This document shows positions 1-7,646 of a DNA stretch of 64,000 bases, piece after piece. Within the stretch, counting starts at the first letter, position 1. Each line of letters opens with the position of its first letter. This stretch comes from Ornithinimicrobium tianjinense (GTDB taxonomy: Bacteria > Actinomycetota > Actinomycetes > Actinomycetales > Dermatophilaceae). The position numbers and the translations under genes are program-made. Location: NCBI RefSeq assembly GCF_014636495.1, contig NZ_BMEM01000001.1, positions 418,195-482,194 of the forward strand, in the 5' to 3' direction. The notes below the pieces were generated by a model. That model made no database searches. It saw nothing but the letters and a program-made list of their open reading frames with translations, and was not told the DNA's origin.

Positions 1-249
1 CAGGACTACCCGGTCGCGGCCTACAACGCGCGCACCTCCGGCGGCGGCAACGACTTCGAGATCGTCGGCGACCAGATCGAGGCCGGCCCGCTCGGGATCG
101 CCGTCTCCAAGGAGGACACCCAGCTGCGCGACGCGATCCAGGAGGCGCTGCAGGCCGTCATGGACTCCGGCGACTACCAGAAGCTGATCGACGCCTACGA
201 GGTCCCGCTGGGCGCGATCGACGAGGCCACCATCAACGGAGGCAGCTGA
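1..249 (+). CDS. Amino-acid ABC transporter substrate-binding protein, C-terminal fragment
   Basis: Open from the left edge and ending with TGA at 247-249; 82 residues are visible. The segment contains a glycine-rich turn, an IGD/DQIE stretch, and the alternating pattern LGIAVSKEDTQLRDAIQEAL followed by a lysine/leucine helix, typical of the last lobe of family 3 periplasmic solute-binding proteins (polar amino acids). In Gram-positives this protein is a lipid-anchored receptor outside the membrane. A permease and an ATPase follow directly, so the three genes form one importer operon. The substrate cannot be read from this fragment. The N-terminus and lipobox lie outside the window. Confidence 0.85.
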   Translation, partial: QDYPVAAYNARTSGGGNDFEIVGDQIEAGPLGIAVSKEDTQLRDAIQEALQAVMDSGDYQKLIDAYEVPLGAIDEATINGGS

Positions 250-250
250 G

Positions 251-1165
251 GTGTCGACGACCGCGCCGCCCACACCCGCCCCGGCCCCCGGGTCGGCGCC
301 CGTGGCGATCCCCGTCCGGCACTACGGGCGCTGGGTCGGCGCGGTCGTCGTCATCGCCCTCCTGGGCGCCCTGGTCTGGGCCTTCTCGCAGGGCAACATC
401 GACTACCGGTCGACGCTCGACTACGTCACCAACGAGCGCATCGTCCGGGGCATGTGGAACACGCTGCTCATCAGCGTGCTCGCCCAGCTCGTCGGCATCC
501 TCCTCGGCGTCGTCGCCGCGGTGATGCGGACCTCGGCCAACCCGGTGACCTCCGGCGTGGCCTGGCTCTACATCTGGTTCTTCCGCGGGACGCCGGTGCT
601 GGTCCAGCTGCTGGTCTGGTACAACCTCTCGCTGGTCTTCCCGACCGTCGGCATCCCCGGCCTCGCGACGTGGGACACCAACACCCTGATGACGCCGTTC
701 CTGGCCGCGCTGCTGGGGCTGGGCATCAACGAGGGCGCCTACATGGCCGAGATCGTCCGCGCCGGCATCGGCTCGGTCGACCCGGGTCAGACAGAGGCGG
801 CCAAGGCCCTCGGCCTCTCGCCGGGCAGGACCATGCGGCGGATCGTGCTGCCCCAGGCGATGCGGGTCATCATCCCGCCGACCGGCAACGAGTTCATCAA
901 CATGCTCAAGACGTCCTCGTTGGCGTATGCCGTGCAGTACTCCGAGCTGCTCCTGTCCGCCGTGGGCATCTACTCGGCCAACCTGCTCGTCATCGAGCTG
1001 CTCTTCACGGTCTCGATCTGGTACCTCGTGCTGACCTCGGTGTTCTCCGTGGGGCAGTACTTCCTCGAGCGCCGGTTCTCCCGCGGCTACAGCCACGGCC
1101 GCAGCCGCTCCGGTGGCGCGCTCGGCCGCATCCTGACCAACCTGACGCCCGGGAGGACCCGATGA
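251..1165 (+). CDS. Polar amino-acid ABC transporter permease
   Basis: 304 residues from a GTG start one base after the binding-protein stop. A Pro/Ala-rich cytoplasmic N-terminus (about 1-30) is followed by a first membrane helix (about 33-50). Then comes a periplasmic stretch and the HisM/GlnP-type permease core with further helices. The EAA loop, contacting the ATPase, is visible near residues 176-200 ([20 protein letters not shown] followed by [16 protein letters not shown]). This is the usual architecture of PAAT-family inner-membrane permeases. The stop overlaps the ATG of the ATPase by four bases (ATGA), so the two are translationally coupled. Confidence 0.93.
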   Translation: MSTTAPPTPAPAPGSAPVAIPVRHYGRWVGAVVVIALLGALVWAFSQGNIDYRSTLDYVTNERIVRGMWNTLLISVLAQLVGILLGVVAAVMRTSANPVTSGVAWLYIWFFRGTPVLVQLLVWYNLSLVFPTVGIPGLATWDTNTLMTPFLAALLGLGINEGAYMAEIVRAGIGSVDPGQTEAAKALGLSPGRTMRRIVLPQAMRVIIPPTGNEFINMLKTSSLAYAVQYSELLLSAVGIYSANLLVIELLFTVSIWYLVLTSVFSVGQYFLERRFSRGYSHGRSRSGGALGRILTNLTPGRTR

Positions 1166-1956
1166 CACGTCATACCGAGGCAGCGTCCGCGACCGACCAG
1201 CTCATGGTCGAGGCGCGGGGTGTGCGCAAGCACTACGGCCAGCTGGAGGTCCTCAAGGGCATCGACCTGGAGGTCCGCAACGGCGAGGTGCTGTGCCTGG
1301 TCGGCCCGTCGGGGTCGGGCAAGTCGACCTTCCTGCGGTGCATCAACCACCTGGAGCGCCTGGACGGCGGCACGCTGCGCGTCAACGGGCACCTGGTCGG
1401 CTTCCGCGAGCACGAGGGCAGGCTCTACGAGCTGCGCGAGAAGGAGGTGGCGGCCCAGCGGCTGGACATCGGCATGGTGTTCCAGCGGTTCAACCTCTTC
1501 CCGCACATGACCGCGCTCCAGAACGTCATGGAGGCGCCCGTCCAGGTCCACCGCGAGAAGCCCGCCGCCGCGCGGGAGCGGGCGATGTCCCTGCTGGAGC
1601 GGGTGGGGCTGGCGGACAAGTCCGGCGCCTACCCCGCGATGCTCTCCGGCGGCCAGCAGCAGCGGGTGGCCATCGCCCGCGCGCTGGCCATGCGCCCGCG
1701 GCTGATGCTCTTCGACGAGCCGACCTCGGCGCTGGACCCCGAGCTCGTCGGCGAGGTCCTCGACGTCATGCGCGGGCTCGCGGCGGACGGCATGACGATG
1801 GTCGTCGTCACGCACGAGATGGGCTTCGCGCGCGAGGTCGCGGACACGGTCGTGTTCATGGACGGTGGCGTGGTCGTCGAGAGCGGGCCTCCCGCCGACG
1901 TCCTCGGCAACCCCCAGCACGCCCGCACCCGCAGCTTCCTCGGCAAGGTGCTCTGA
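1162..1956 (+). CDS. Amino-acid ABC transporter ATP-binding protein
   Basis: 264 residues. The ABC ATPase core is complete: Walker [11 protein letters not shown]-loop in [11 protein letters not shown], signature [15 protein letters not shown], Walker [13 protein letters not shown] and H-loop [10 protein letters not shown]. The wording closely fits the GlnQ/HisP (PAAT) subfamily that energises uptake of glutamate, glutamine or basic amino acids. The start is the ATG in the ATGA overlap with the permease, the third and last gene of this operon. A copy of the GTATGCCG word lies just after the stop, and no clear terminator hairpin was found before the oppositely oriented methyltransferase. Confidence 0.96.
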   Translation: MTRHTEAASATDQLMVEARGVRKHYGQLEVLKGIDLEVRNGEVLCLVGPSGSGKSTFLRCINHLERLDGGTLRVNGHLVGFREHEGRLYELREKEVAAQRLDIGMVFQRFNLFPHMTALQNVMEAPVQVHREKPAAARERAMSLLERVGLADKSGAYPAMLSGGQQQRVAIARALAMRPRLMLFDEPTSALDPELVGEVLDVMRGLAADGMTMVVVTHEMGFAREVADTVVFMDGGVVVESGPPADVLGNPQHARTRSFLGKVL

Positions 1957-1984
1957 GCCGAGCGGGTATGCCGTGCCGGCGCCG

Positions 1985-2788
1985 TCACGGTACGCGCGCG
2001 AGCACCTCGCCGTGCACCATGACGAACCAGCCGTCCTCGTCGTCGGCCCACTGACGCCAGGCCTGCGCGATGGCCTGGAGGTCCTCCTGCGTGTTCAGCC
2101 CGGCGGCGACGGTCGCGGCGGCGTAGGACGACCGGGTCGCCCGCTCGACCCACTGCCCGCCCCACCAGGAGCGTGCCTCCGGCGTCGCGTAGGACCAGGT
2201 GGTCGTGGTGGGGACGATGTCCGTGAGCCCGGCGGCCCGGGCCCAGGCGAGGGTATGCCGTCCCCCGTCCGGCTCGCCGCCGGCCAGGCGCGCCGCGGCC
2301 CGGTAGGTCTCCAGCCACCGGGTCAGACCGGGGGAGGCGGGGTGCCACGTCATACCCCCGTAGTCGGCGTCGCGGAAGGCGACGAGCCCGCCCGGCCGGA
2401 CCACGCGCGCGAGCTCGCGGAGCGCCGCGACCGGGTCGGCCAGGTGCTGCATGACCTGGTGGGCGTGCGCGACGTCGAACGACGCGTCCTCGAAGGCGAG
2501 CGCGTAGGCGTCGGCCACCTCGAAGACCGTGGTCGTGTCGCCCCGCGCGGCTGCCGCGTCCCGGGCGCTCGCGACCGCCGCCGCGGCGGCGTCGACCCCC
2601 ACGACCCGACCCTCCGGGCCGACGGCCTCGGCGAGGTCGAGCGTGATCGAGCCCGGCCCGCAGCCAAGGTCCAGGACCCGGTCTCCCGGGTGCAGGTGGG
2701 GCAGGAGGTATGCCGCGCTGCTCGCCGCGGTCCGTGCCCCGTGCGAGGCGAGCACGCTCTGATGGTGGCCGTGGATGTAGACGGTCAT
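1985..2788 (-). CDS. Class I SAM-dependent methyltransferase
   Basis: 267 residues from the ATG at 2788; the reading frame stays open further upstream, but that extension runs antisense through the cold-shock gene and is not believed. SAM-binding motif I is [16 protein letters not shown] (about residues 45-60). It is followed by an acidic VVGVDAA second strand and [16 protein letters not shown], the UbiE/Coq5-like motif II region. The family methylates small molecules, so the substrate cannot be deduced. It is divergent from the csp gene, with about 100 bases between, and its last codons run toward the amino-acid importer. Confidence 0.9.
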   Translation of the reverse strand: MTVYIHGHHQSVLASHGARTAASSAAYLLPHLHPGDRVLDLGCGPGSITLDLAEAVGPEGRVVGVDAAAAAVASARDAAAARGDTTTVFEVADAYALAFEDASFDVAHAHQVMQHLADPVAALRELARVVRPGGLVAFRDADYGGMTWHPASPGLTRWLETYRAAARLAGGEPDGGRHTLAWARAAGLTDIVPTTTTWSYATPEARSWWGGQWVERATRSSYAAATVAAGLNTQEDLQAIAQAWRQWADDEDGWFVMVHGEVLARVP

Positions 2789-2828
2789 GAAGTCACGGTA
2801 GGATGTGCGGTGGCGGAACGCATCAACG

Positions 2829-2853
2829 GCGACTCCGGGTCCTCCGGAGTCGC
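2829..2853 (+). promoter_or_regulatory. Hairpin in the cold-shock gene 5' leader
   Basis: A perfect 10-base-pair stem with a 5-base loop (stem arms 2829-2838 and 2844-2853, core ACTCCGG/CCGGAGT) lies about 40 bases before the GTG start of the cold-shock gene. Long structured leaders are known regulators of cspA-type mRNAs. Here the role is inferred from position and structure only. Confidence 0.5.
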
Positions 2854-2890
2854 AGGCGTCCGTCAAGACACAGATAGAAGAGGCAAGCCA

Positions 2891-3094
2891 GTGGCAACAG
2901 GCACCGTGAAGTGGTTCAACTCCGAGAAGGGCTTCGGCTTCATCGAGCAGGACGGGGGCGGCGCTGACGTGTTCGTCCACTACTCCGCCATCGAGACCTC
3001 GGGTTACCGCGAGCTCCAGGAGGGCCAGAAGGTCCAGTTCGACGTGACCCAGGGCCAGAAGGGCCCGCAGGCCGAGAAGGTTCAGCCGCTCTGA
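2891..3094 (+). CDS. Cold-shock domain protein (CspA family)
   Basis: 67 residues, the normal length for a single cold-shock domain. RNA-binding motifs RNP1 (KGFGFI) and RNP2 (DVFVHY) are intact, and the protein begins [17 protein letters not shown] from a GTG start. A purine-rich ribosome site, AGAAGAGG, sits about 9 bases upstream. The protein binds single-stranded RNA/DNA as a chaperone in the cytoplasm. The longer in-frame reading upstream (from 1865) is a shadow of the methyltransferase gene. A strong terminator follows at 3117. A leader hairpin upstream suggests post-transcriptional control. Confidence 0.97.
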   Translation: MATGTVKWFNSEKGFGFIEQDGGGADVFVHYSAIETSGYRELQEGQKVQFDVTQGQKGPQAEKVQPL

Positions 3095-3116
3095 GCTGAG
3101 CTCGACCGACTGACCA

Positions 3117-3153
3117 CGACGAGGCCCCGCGCGATCTGCGCGGGGCCTCGTCG
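3117..3153. terminator. Bidirectional intrinsic terminator
   Basis: A perfect 16-base-pair GC-rich stem (3117-3132 with 3138-3153) and a 5-base loop GATCT lie between the convergent csp gene and the aminotransferase gene. There is little poly-U, as is usual in high-GC actinobacteria. Confidence 0.85.
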
Positions 3154-3166
3154 CGTCATACCTCGG

Positions 3167-4297
3167 TCAGCGCCCGAGCGCGCGGTCCAGCCCGGCCGTG
3201 AGACGGTCCACGGTGCCCTCGACGTCGCCGAGCTTGTCGAGCCCGAAGAGGCCCAGCCGGAACGTCGACCAGCCCTCGGGCTCGCCGCACATCAGCGGCA
3301 CCCCGCCCGCCACCTGCAGCCCGGCCGCGGCGAACTTCTGACCGGTGGCCAGCCCGGGGTCGTCCGTGTGGACCACGACGACGGTCGGCGCGGCATACCC
3401 CTCGGCGGCCACGGAGACGAACCCGCGCTCGGCCAGCAGCGCGCGGACCTTGCCGCCCAGCTGCGCCTGGGCCTCGCGCAGCTCCGGCAGCCCGCGCCGC
3501 TGCGCCTCCCGCATGAGCTCGAGGTTGTGGGCGATCGTGTCCGTCGGCATGGTGGCGTGGTAGGCGTGCCGGCCCGCGGCATACCCGTCGGCGATGGTCA
3601 GCCACTTCTTCAGGTCGGCGGCGAAGCTCGTGGAAGTGGTGGCCCCGATCTCGGCGCGCGCCCGCTCGTTGACCATGACGTAGCCGGTGCCCGGCTGGCC
3701 GCTCCAGCCCTTCTGCGGCGCCGTGACGAGCACGTCGACCCCGAGGTCGCGCATGTCGACCCACACCGCGCCGGAGGCGATGCAGTCCAGGACGAACAGG
3801 CCGCCGACCTCGCGGGTGGCGGCCGCGACCTCCCGCACGTAGTCGTCGGGCAGGAGGATGCCGGAGGCCGTCTCGACGTGGGCGGCGAGGACGAGGGCCG
3901 GTCGCTGCTCGCGGATCGCGGCCACGACCTCCTCGACGGGGGCTGGTGCCCAGGGGGAGGGGTGCTCGCCGGTCGGGCGCGCGGTCAGCACGGTGACGTC
4001 GTCGGTGATCGCGCCGGTCTCGAAGATCTGGGACCAGCGGTAGGAGAAGAAGCCGTTGCGCACGACGAGGCAGCGCCGTCCCGTGGCCAGCTGCCGAGCG
4101 ACGGCCTCCATCGCGAAGGTGCCACCGCCCGGGACCACCGCGGCGCCGTCGGCGCCGTAGGTCGAGGTCAGCACCTCCAGCAGCTCCTGCATCACGCCGA
4201 CGAACCTGGCCGACATGTGGTTGAGGGCGAGGTCGGTGAAGACGACGGAGTACTCGAGCAGGCCGTCCGGGTCGATGTCAGGGCGGGGCAGGGTCAT
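3167..4297 (-). CDS. Class V aminotransferase (alanine/serine-glyoxylate type)
   Basis: 376 residues, a full-length fold type I PLP enzyme. Near the N-terminus the phosphate-binding GGGTFAMEA region is visible. The Schiff-base lysine is in VTAPQKGWSGQPGTG (about residue 190), and a conserved aspartate precedes it in FVLDCIASGA. Members transfer amino groups between alanine or serine and glyoxylate, or act on 2-aminoethylphosphonate; the specificity here is not resolved. It stands alone on the minus strand with the csp terminator at its 3' end. A short gap separates it from the ERCC4 nuclease gene upstream. Confidence 0.9.
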   Translation of the reverse strand: MTLPRPDIDPDGLLEYSVVFTDLALNHMSARFVGVMQELLEVLTSTYGADGAAVVPGGGTFAMEAVARQLATGRRCLVVRNGFFSYRWSQIFETGAITDDVTVLTARPTGEHPSPWAPAPVEEVVAAIREQRPALVLAAHVETASGILLPDDYVREVAAATREVGGLFVLDCIASGAVWVDMRDLGVDVLVTAPQKGWSGQPGTGYVMVNERARAEIGATTSTSFAADLKKWLTIADGYAAGRHAYHATMPTDTIAHNLELMREAQRRGLPELREAQAQLGGKVRALLAERGFVSVAAEGYAAPTVVVVHTDDPGLATGQKFAAAGLQVAGGVPLMCGEPEGWSTFRLGLFGLDKLGDVEGTVDRLTAGLDRALGR

Positions 4298-4330
4298 GGC
4301 CTCACCGTAGCGGGGACGGGTGACGCCGCG

Positions 4331-5281
4331 TCAGCCGCTCCGGCGCTCGAACGCCTGGAGCACGGCGGTGGGGATCCTCCCGCGGGAGGAGACGGCATAC
4401 CCGTGCTCTGCGGCCCAGGCCCGGATCTCGGCGGGCGAGGGAGGGCTCGCGGCCGGCAGCGGGTCCGTCTCGGCCACGTGACCGGACTCCGCGGCGTGCC
4501 TCAGCGCGGCCCCGAGGAAGCGGTAGGTCCACTCCTGCGCCAGCGCCCGCGTCTCGCAGAAGACGATGGGGACGGACGGGAACCGGGCGTGGCACTCGCC
4601 GAGGGCGTCGGCGACGACCGAGGGGCGGACCCGGTCGAGCTTGAACACGGCGGAGTAGCGGTCCTCGACGACGACCGCGGCGGCGGGCAGGGAGGCCAGG
4701 TCCGCGAGGGCATACCTCATCCTGCCGCTGGTCAGGGTGCTGACCAGATCCGGCAGCGACTTGCGTTCGACGGCCGCCCAGAGCTCCTCGCCGACGAGCA
4801 CGCCGTAGTCGCCCGCGCGGAGGGCTCGCCGGGTGGTGGTCGCCTGCTGGTGCTCGAAGGTCCACGCGTAGCGCTCGTGGCTGTCGACGACGATCTGCAG
4901 CCCGGCGAGCCCGGACGCCCGTGCGGTGGGCAGGGCCACTGCTGGGCGGGCCTGCTTGGCGGTGCGCGCGGTCTGCCAGAAGATGGCCTCGCGACCGCCG
5001 CGGATGCGGGTGAGGACGAACTGCGAGCGGTTCTCCCGCCCGCGGTCCAGCACGAGGTCGATCGAGGCGCCCCGCCGGACGCACGAGCGGGTCGGCACGC
5101 GCTCGACGATGTCCGGCTCCCGCGGCCAGCCCACCGCACGGTGGCAGTAGACCTTGCCCGTGCGTGGCCAGGTGTCGCGGGCCTTCAGCACGATCCCCTC
5201 GCTGCCCAGCGGGATCCGCAGGAGGTAGGGCAGGGTCGTCCCCTCCTCCGGGTTGCGGGCGATGAGGAAGTCGTCGGGCAC
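4331..5281 (-). CDS. ERCC4-domain nuclease with Lsr2-like DNA-binding tail
   Basis: 316 residues if started at the GTG at 5281; the frame is open further upstream, so the start is not certain. I chose VPDDFLIARNPEEG as the N-terminus because the sequence becomes protein-like there. An ERCC4/XPF-type nuclease core is visible at about 170-300 (IVVDSHERYAWTFE, then AAVERKSLPDLVSTL, holding the D..E and ERK catalytic signature). The last 45 residues (PAEIRAWAAEHGYAVSSRG) match the Lsr2 C-terminal AT-hook-like fold, which binds DNA minor grooves. Domain fusion suggests a structure- or AT-targeted DNA repair nuclease. Function is inferred from the domains only. Confidence 0.82.
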   Translation of the reverse strand: MPDDFLIARNPEEGTTLPYLLRIPLGSEGIVLKARDTWPRTGKVYCHRAVGWPREPDIVERVPTRSCVRRGASIDLVLDRGRENRSQFVLTRIRGGREAIFWQTARTAKQARPAVALPTARASGLAGLQIVVDSHERYAWTFEHQQATTTRRALRAGDYGVLVGEELWAAVERKSLPDLVSTLTSGRMRYALADLASLPAAAVVVEDRYSAVFKLDRVRPSVVADALGECHARFPSVPIVFCETRALAQEWTYRFLGAALRHAAESGHVAETDPLPAASPPSPAEIRAWAAEHGYAVSSRGRIPTAVLQAFERRSG

Positions 5282-5322
5282 CTGCTCAGGGTAGAGGCGC
5301 TTCCCTGCCGACGTGATGATTG

Positions 5323-5338
5323 CTACGCTGTGTAGTAG
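5323..5338 (+). promoter_or_regulatory. CTAC-N8-GTAG element over the multicopper oxidase promoter
   Basis: CTAC at 5323-5326 and GTAG at 5335-5338 flank 8 bases. The predicted extended -10 (TGC-TACGCT, 5321-5329) lies inside the element. The same arrangement and spacing occur upstream of two universal stress protein genes at 10770-10785 and 33922-33937 (on the other strand). This suggests a shared repressor or sigma preference; the regulator is unknown. Confidence 0.5.
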
Positions 5339-5386
5339 ATGAGCGACACGGATGTCGCGCACGTCATTCCTGGGCAGGGAGCAGTC

Positions 5387-6838
5387 ATGGGTGGATATCG
5401 CATCAGTCGGCGGTCGGTGCTCGCGGCAGGCCTGGCAGGGGGTGCGCTCGTCTCCGTCGGGGGAGCGCCTGCCCTCGCGGGCAAGCCGGGAGGAGGAGGG
5501 GGCGGGGCGGCGGCGGGCCACCCGTTGCCCGTCCCGGCACCGGTCGCCGCGGACGGGCTCACGCTCACCGCGAGACGGACGGCCGTGGACCTGGGCGGCG
5601 GACGGACGGGCTCGGCCCTGACGTACAACGCCGGGTGCCCGGGCCCCACGATCGAGGTCCAGTCCGGCAGCACCCCAACCATCACGGTGACCAACGGCCT
5701 GGACGAGCCCACCACGGTGCACTGGCACGGGCTCGTGGTGCCGACGGACGTGGACGGCCAGCCGCACGAGGCCTTCCCGGCGGGGACGCGTCGCGCCTAC
5801 ACGTTGCCGGTGCAGCAGCGCGCGAGCCTGAACTTCTACCACCCGCACCCGCACCTCCGCACGGCCGCACAGGTGGCGCTGGGTCTGCAGGGGGCGCTCA
5901 TCGTCCGGGACGCCGAGGAGGCGGCGCTGGGGCTGCCGGCGGGCAGGTTCGAGGTGCCGCTCGTCATCCGCGACGCCAACATCGACAAGCAGGGAACGCT
6001 GACCTACAACGGCCGCGCGTCGGGCTTCCTGGGAGGCGTGCCCCTCGTCAACGGTGTGCTCAACCCGTACCTGAGGGTGGACCGGGCCCACTACCGGTTC
6101 CGGGTCGTCAACGCCGCCAACTCGCGGGTCTTCCGGCTGGCGTTCTCCGACGGCCGGCCGATGACGTTGGTCGGGACCGACGGGGGACTCCTCGAGCACG
6201 CCGTCGACCTGAGCGAGATCACCCTCGGCAACGCCGAGCGGCTCGATCTGGTGCTCGACCTGCGCGGGCTCACCGCGCCCGTCCAGCTCGTCGACCGGGA
6301 CTCCGGGTGGACGCTGCTCGACCTGCGCCCCACCCAGGCGGACGTCTCGCAGACCGCCCCCGTCCTCGGCCGGCAGCTGTCGGTCGTCGAGCGCCTGGTC
6401 GGCCCGGCGCAGCCGAGCCGGACCTTCAGCTTCGACGGCATGACCGCCATCAACGGCGTGCGCTACCAGATGGGCGCGACGAGCTTCCAGGTGCAGCGCG
6501 GCCAGGTCGAGCGCTGGCGGTTCGTCGCCAACGGCAACCCGCCGCACCCCGTCCACATCCACGGCGCCAGCTTCCAGCTGGTCGGCCGGACGGGCGGCCG
6601 TGGTCAGCTCTTCCCCTGGGAGGGCGGCTGGAAGGACACCTTCCTCCTCCTCGACAAGGAGTCCGTCGACATCCTCATCAGGTTTGACCTGGTCGGGCGC
6701 TACCTCATCCACTGTCACAAGCTGGAGCACGAGGATGCCGGCATGATGCTGGACTTCGAGGTGGTCGAGGGTGGGAGCAGCCCGATGGTCGCGGGCACGG
6801 CCGACGGAGCCCACGGCGACCACGGCGACCACGGCTGA
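5387..6838 (+). CDS. Tat-exported multicopper oxidase
   Basis: 483 residues from the ATG at 5387, chosen because AGGGAG lies 5 bases before it and the Tat signal RISRRSVLAAGLAGG starts 5 residues in; an ATG at 5339 would add 16 residues. Three cupredoxin domains are present. The copper ligand motifs are HWHGLVVP, HPHPH (a variant of the usual HYHPH), HPVHIHG and the C-terminal HCHKLEHEDAGMM that carries the type 1 Cys/His/Met ligands. The tail HGDHGDHG is histidine-rich. Family members oxidise Cu(I), Mn(II) or phenolics outside the membrane (CueO/CotA-like). It stands alone, with a terminator after it and a regulatory inverted repeat before it. Confidence 0.93.
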   Translation: MGGYRISRRSVLAAGLAGGALVSVGGAPALAGKPGGGGGGAAAGHPLPVPAPVAADGLTLTARRTAVDLGGGRTGSALTYNAGCPGPTIEVQSGSTPTITVTNGLDEPTTVHWHGLVVPTDVDGQPHEAFPAGTRRAYTLPVQQRASLNFYHPHPHLRTAAQVALGLQGALIVRDAEEAALGLPAGRFEVPLVIRDANIDKQGTLTYNGRASGFLGGVPLVNGVLNPYLRVDRAHYRFRVVNAANSRVFRLAFSDGRPMTLVGTDGGLLEHAVDLSEITLGNAERLDLVLDLRGLTAPVQLVDRDSGWTLLDLRPTQADVSQTAPVLGRQLSVVERLVGPAQPSRTFSFDGMTAINGVRYQMGATSFQVQRGQVERWRFVANGNPPHPVHIHGASFQLVGRTGGRGQLFPWEGGWKDTFLLLDKESVDILIRFDLVGRYLIHCHKLEHEDAGMMLDFEVVEGGSSPMVAGTADGAHGDHGDHG

Positions 6839-6863
6839 CCGGTCGGTCGCCCGAGCGCGCGGC

Positions 6864-6897
6864 GCCGGGGTCCAGTCCCCTGCGGCCGGACCCCGGC
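6864..6897. terminator. Intrinsic terminator between convergent genes
   Basis: A 10-base-pair perfect stem (6864-6873 with 6888-6897, GCCGGGGTCC and its complement) with a 14-base loop sits 25 bases after the multicopper oxidase stop. It also lies next to the end of the small secreted protein gene on the other strand, so it can serve both. Confidence 0.7.
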
Positions 6898-6909
6898 ACC
6901 CGTTCCGGA

Positions 6910-7251
6910 TCAGGGATGCAGCCCTGGCGAGCTCGACCCTGTGCAGAACGACGCGCCCGGCGCGAAGCCGTTGGGGAAGTGGAAGCCCGGGCCCGGTCCG
7001 CCGGGCACCGCCGCCCCCTTCCCCGCCACGGCCCGTCCGACCTGGCCGGCCGGCGGCCACACGAGCTCGCCGTGCAGCCCGGTCACGTAGTCGGCCAGGA
7101 CGTGCTGACCGTGGACCTTCACGCCCAGCGTGTCCGCGCACGTCGGCGCGGCCGAGGCGGCGGGCGCCGTGAGGACGAGCGCCCCGGCGGTCAGGCCGAG
7201 CCCGGCCAGGGCCCGCGCGGCGCGGGTCAGGTGGGTGCCCATGGCCGTCAC
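6910..7251 (-). CDS. Small secreted protein, unknown function
   Basis: 113 residues. A Sec signal peptide is clear: a positively charged start, a hydrophobic LAGLGLTAGALVLTA core and a likely cleavage site after AASAA. The mature part of about 75 residues has two cysteines (PTCADTLG and SFCTGSS) that could form one disulfide, and a PGFHFPNGF stretch. I recognise no family. The GTG start overlaps the stop of the upstream DUF4242 gene by 4 bases (GTGA), so the two are translated together. An alternative ATG is 3 codons downstream. Confidence 0.7.
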   Translation of the reverse strand: MTAMGTHLTRAARALAGLGLTAGALVLTAPAASAAPTCADTLGVKVHGQHVLADYVTGLHGELVWPPAGQVGRAVAGKGAAVPGGPGPGFHFPNGFAPGASFCTGSSSPGLHP

Positions 7252-7499
7252 GACCCTTCCCGGACCTGGTGGATGGCGTCCGCCACGAGCCCGTGGGCCT
7301 CGCGGTGGACCGTGGTGGCGGCGTCCGCGTCAGGGGCGTCGACCAGGCAGAAGATCGTCCCGTCGTCCTCGCTCACCCAGTAGCGCAGGTAGTTCACGCC
7401 GTGCGCGTCCTGGGTGGCGAGGTCCGCCGTGTGGGCCTTGGCGACGTCGTCGAAGGTCACGGGACCGTCGAGCCTGTGCATGTCCATGAAGAGGGGCAC
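7248..7499 (-). CDS. DUF4242 protein (SCO4226-like nickel-binding family)
   Basis: 83 residues, the usual length for this small ferredoxin-like-fold family. It shows MPLFMDMHRLDG at the start, the HGVNYLRYWVSEDDGTIFCL strand region and the DADAATTVHREAHG helix, all characteristic of DUF4242. A Streptomyces member of the family (SCO4226) is known to bind nickel; whether this one does is inference. It is coupled by a 4-base overlap to the small secreted protein downstream. Two copies of a 14-base repeat lie 77-112 bases upstream. Confidence 0.85.
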   Translation of the reverse strand: MPLFMDMHRLDGPVTFDDVAKAHTADLATQDAHGVNYLRYWVSEDDGTIFCLVDAPDADAATTVHREAHGLVADAIHQVREGS

Positions 7500-7575
7500 G
7501 TCCGTTCCTTTGTCTCGGGTGGCTACTGACCCTCCGAGGATGCGCCGGACGACCCAGGGGGCGGATCGGGGGACG

Positions 7576-7611
7576 ACCCCCAGGTTGCGCCGTCAGCACC
7601 CCCAGGTTGCG
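7576..7611. repeat. Tandem 14-base repeat, candidate operator
   Basis: ACCCCCAGGTTGCG occurs at 7576-7589 and again at 7598-7611, a 22-base period (about two helical turns). It lies in the 147-base gap between the DUF4242 promoter region and the 3' end of the LuxR-AAA gene. The complement of its 9-base core, ACCTGGGGG, recurs at 10247-10255 just before the LuxR-AAA start codon. Confidence 0.45.
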
Positions 7612-7646
7612 AGGGGCTCTCGCGTCGCCGTCAGGGTGCGGGGGGC

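Noticed and set aside
3368-5335. 655-codon open frame on the plus strand opposite the aminotransferase and ERCC4 genes
   Set aside because: GC-rich antisense shadow; low-complexity Arg/Gly/Asp sequence without a family-like pattern.
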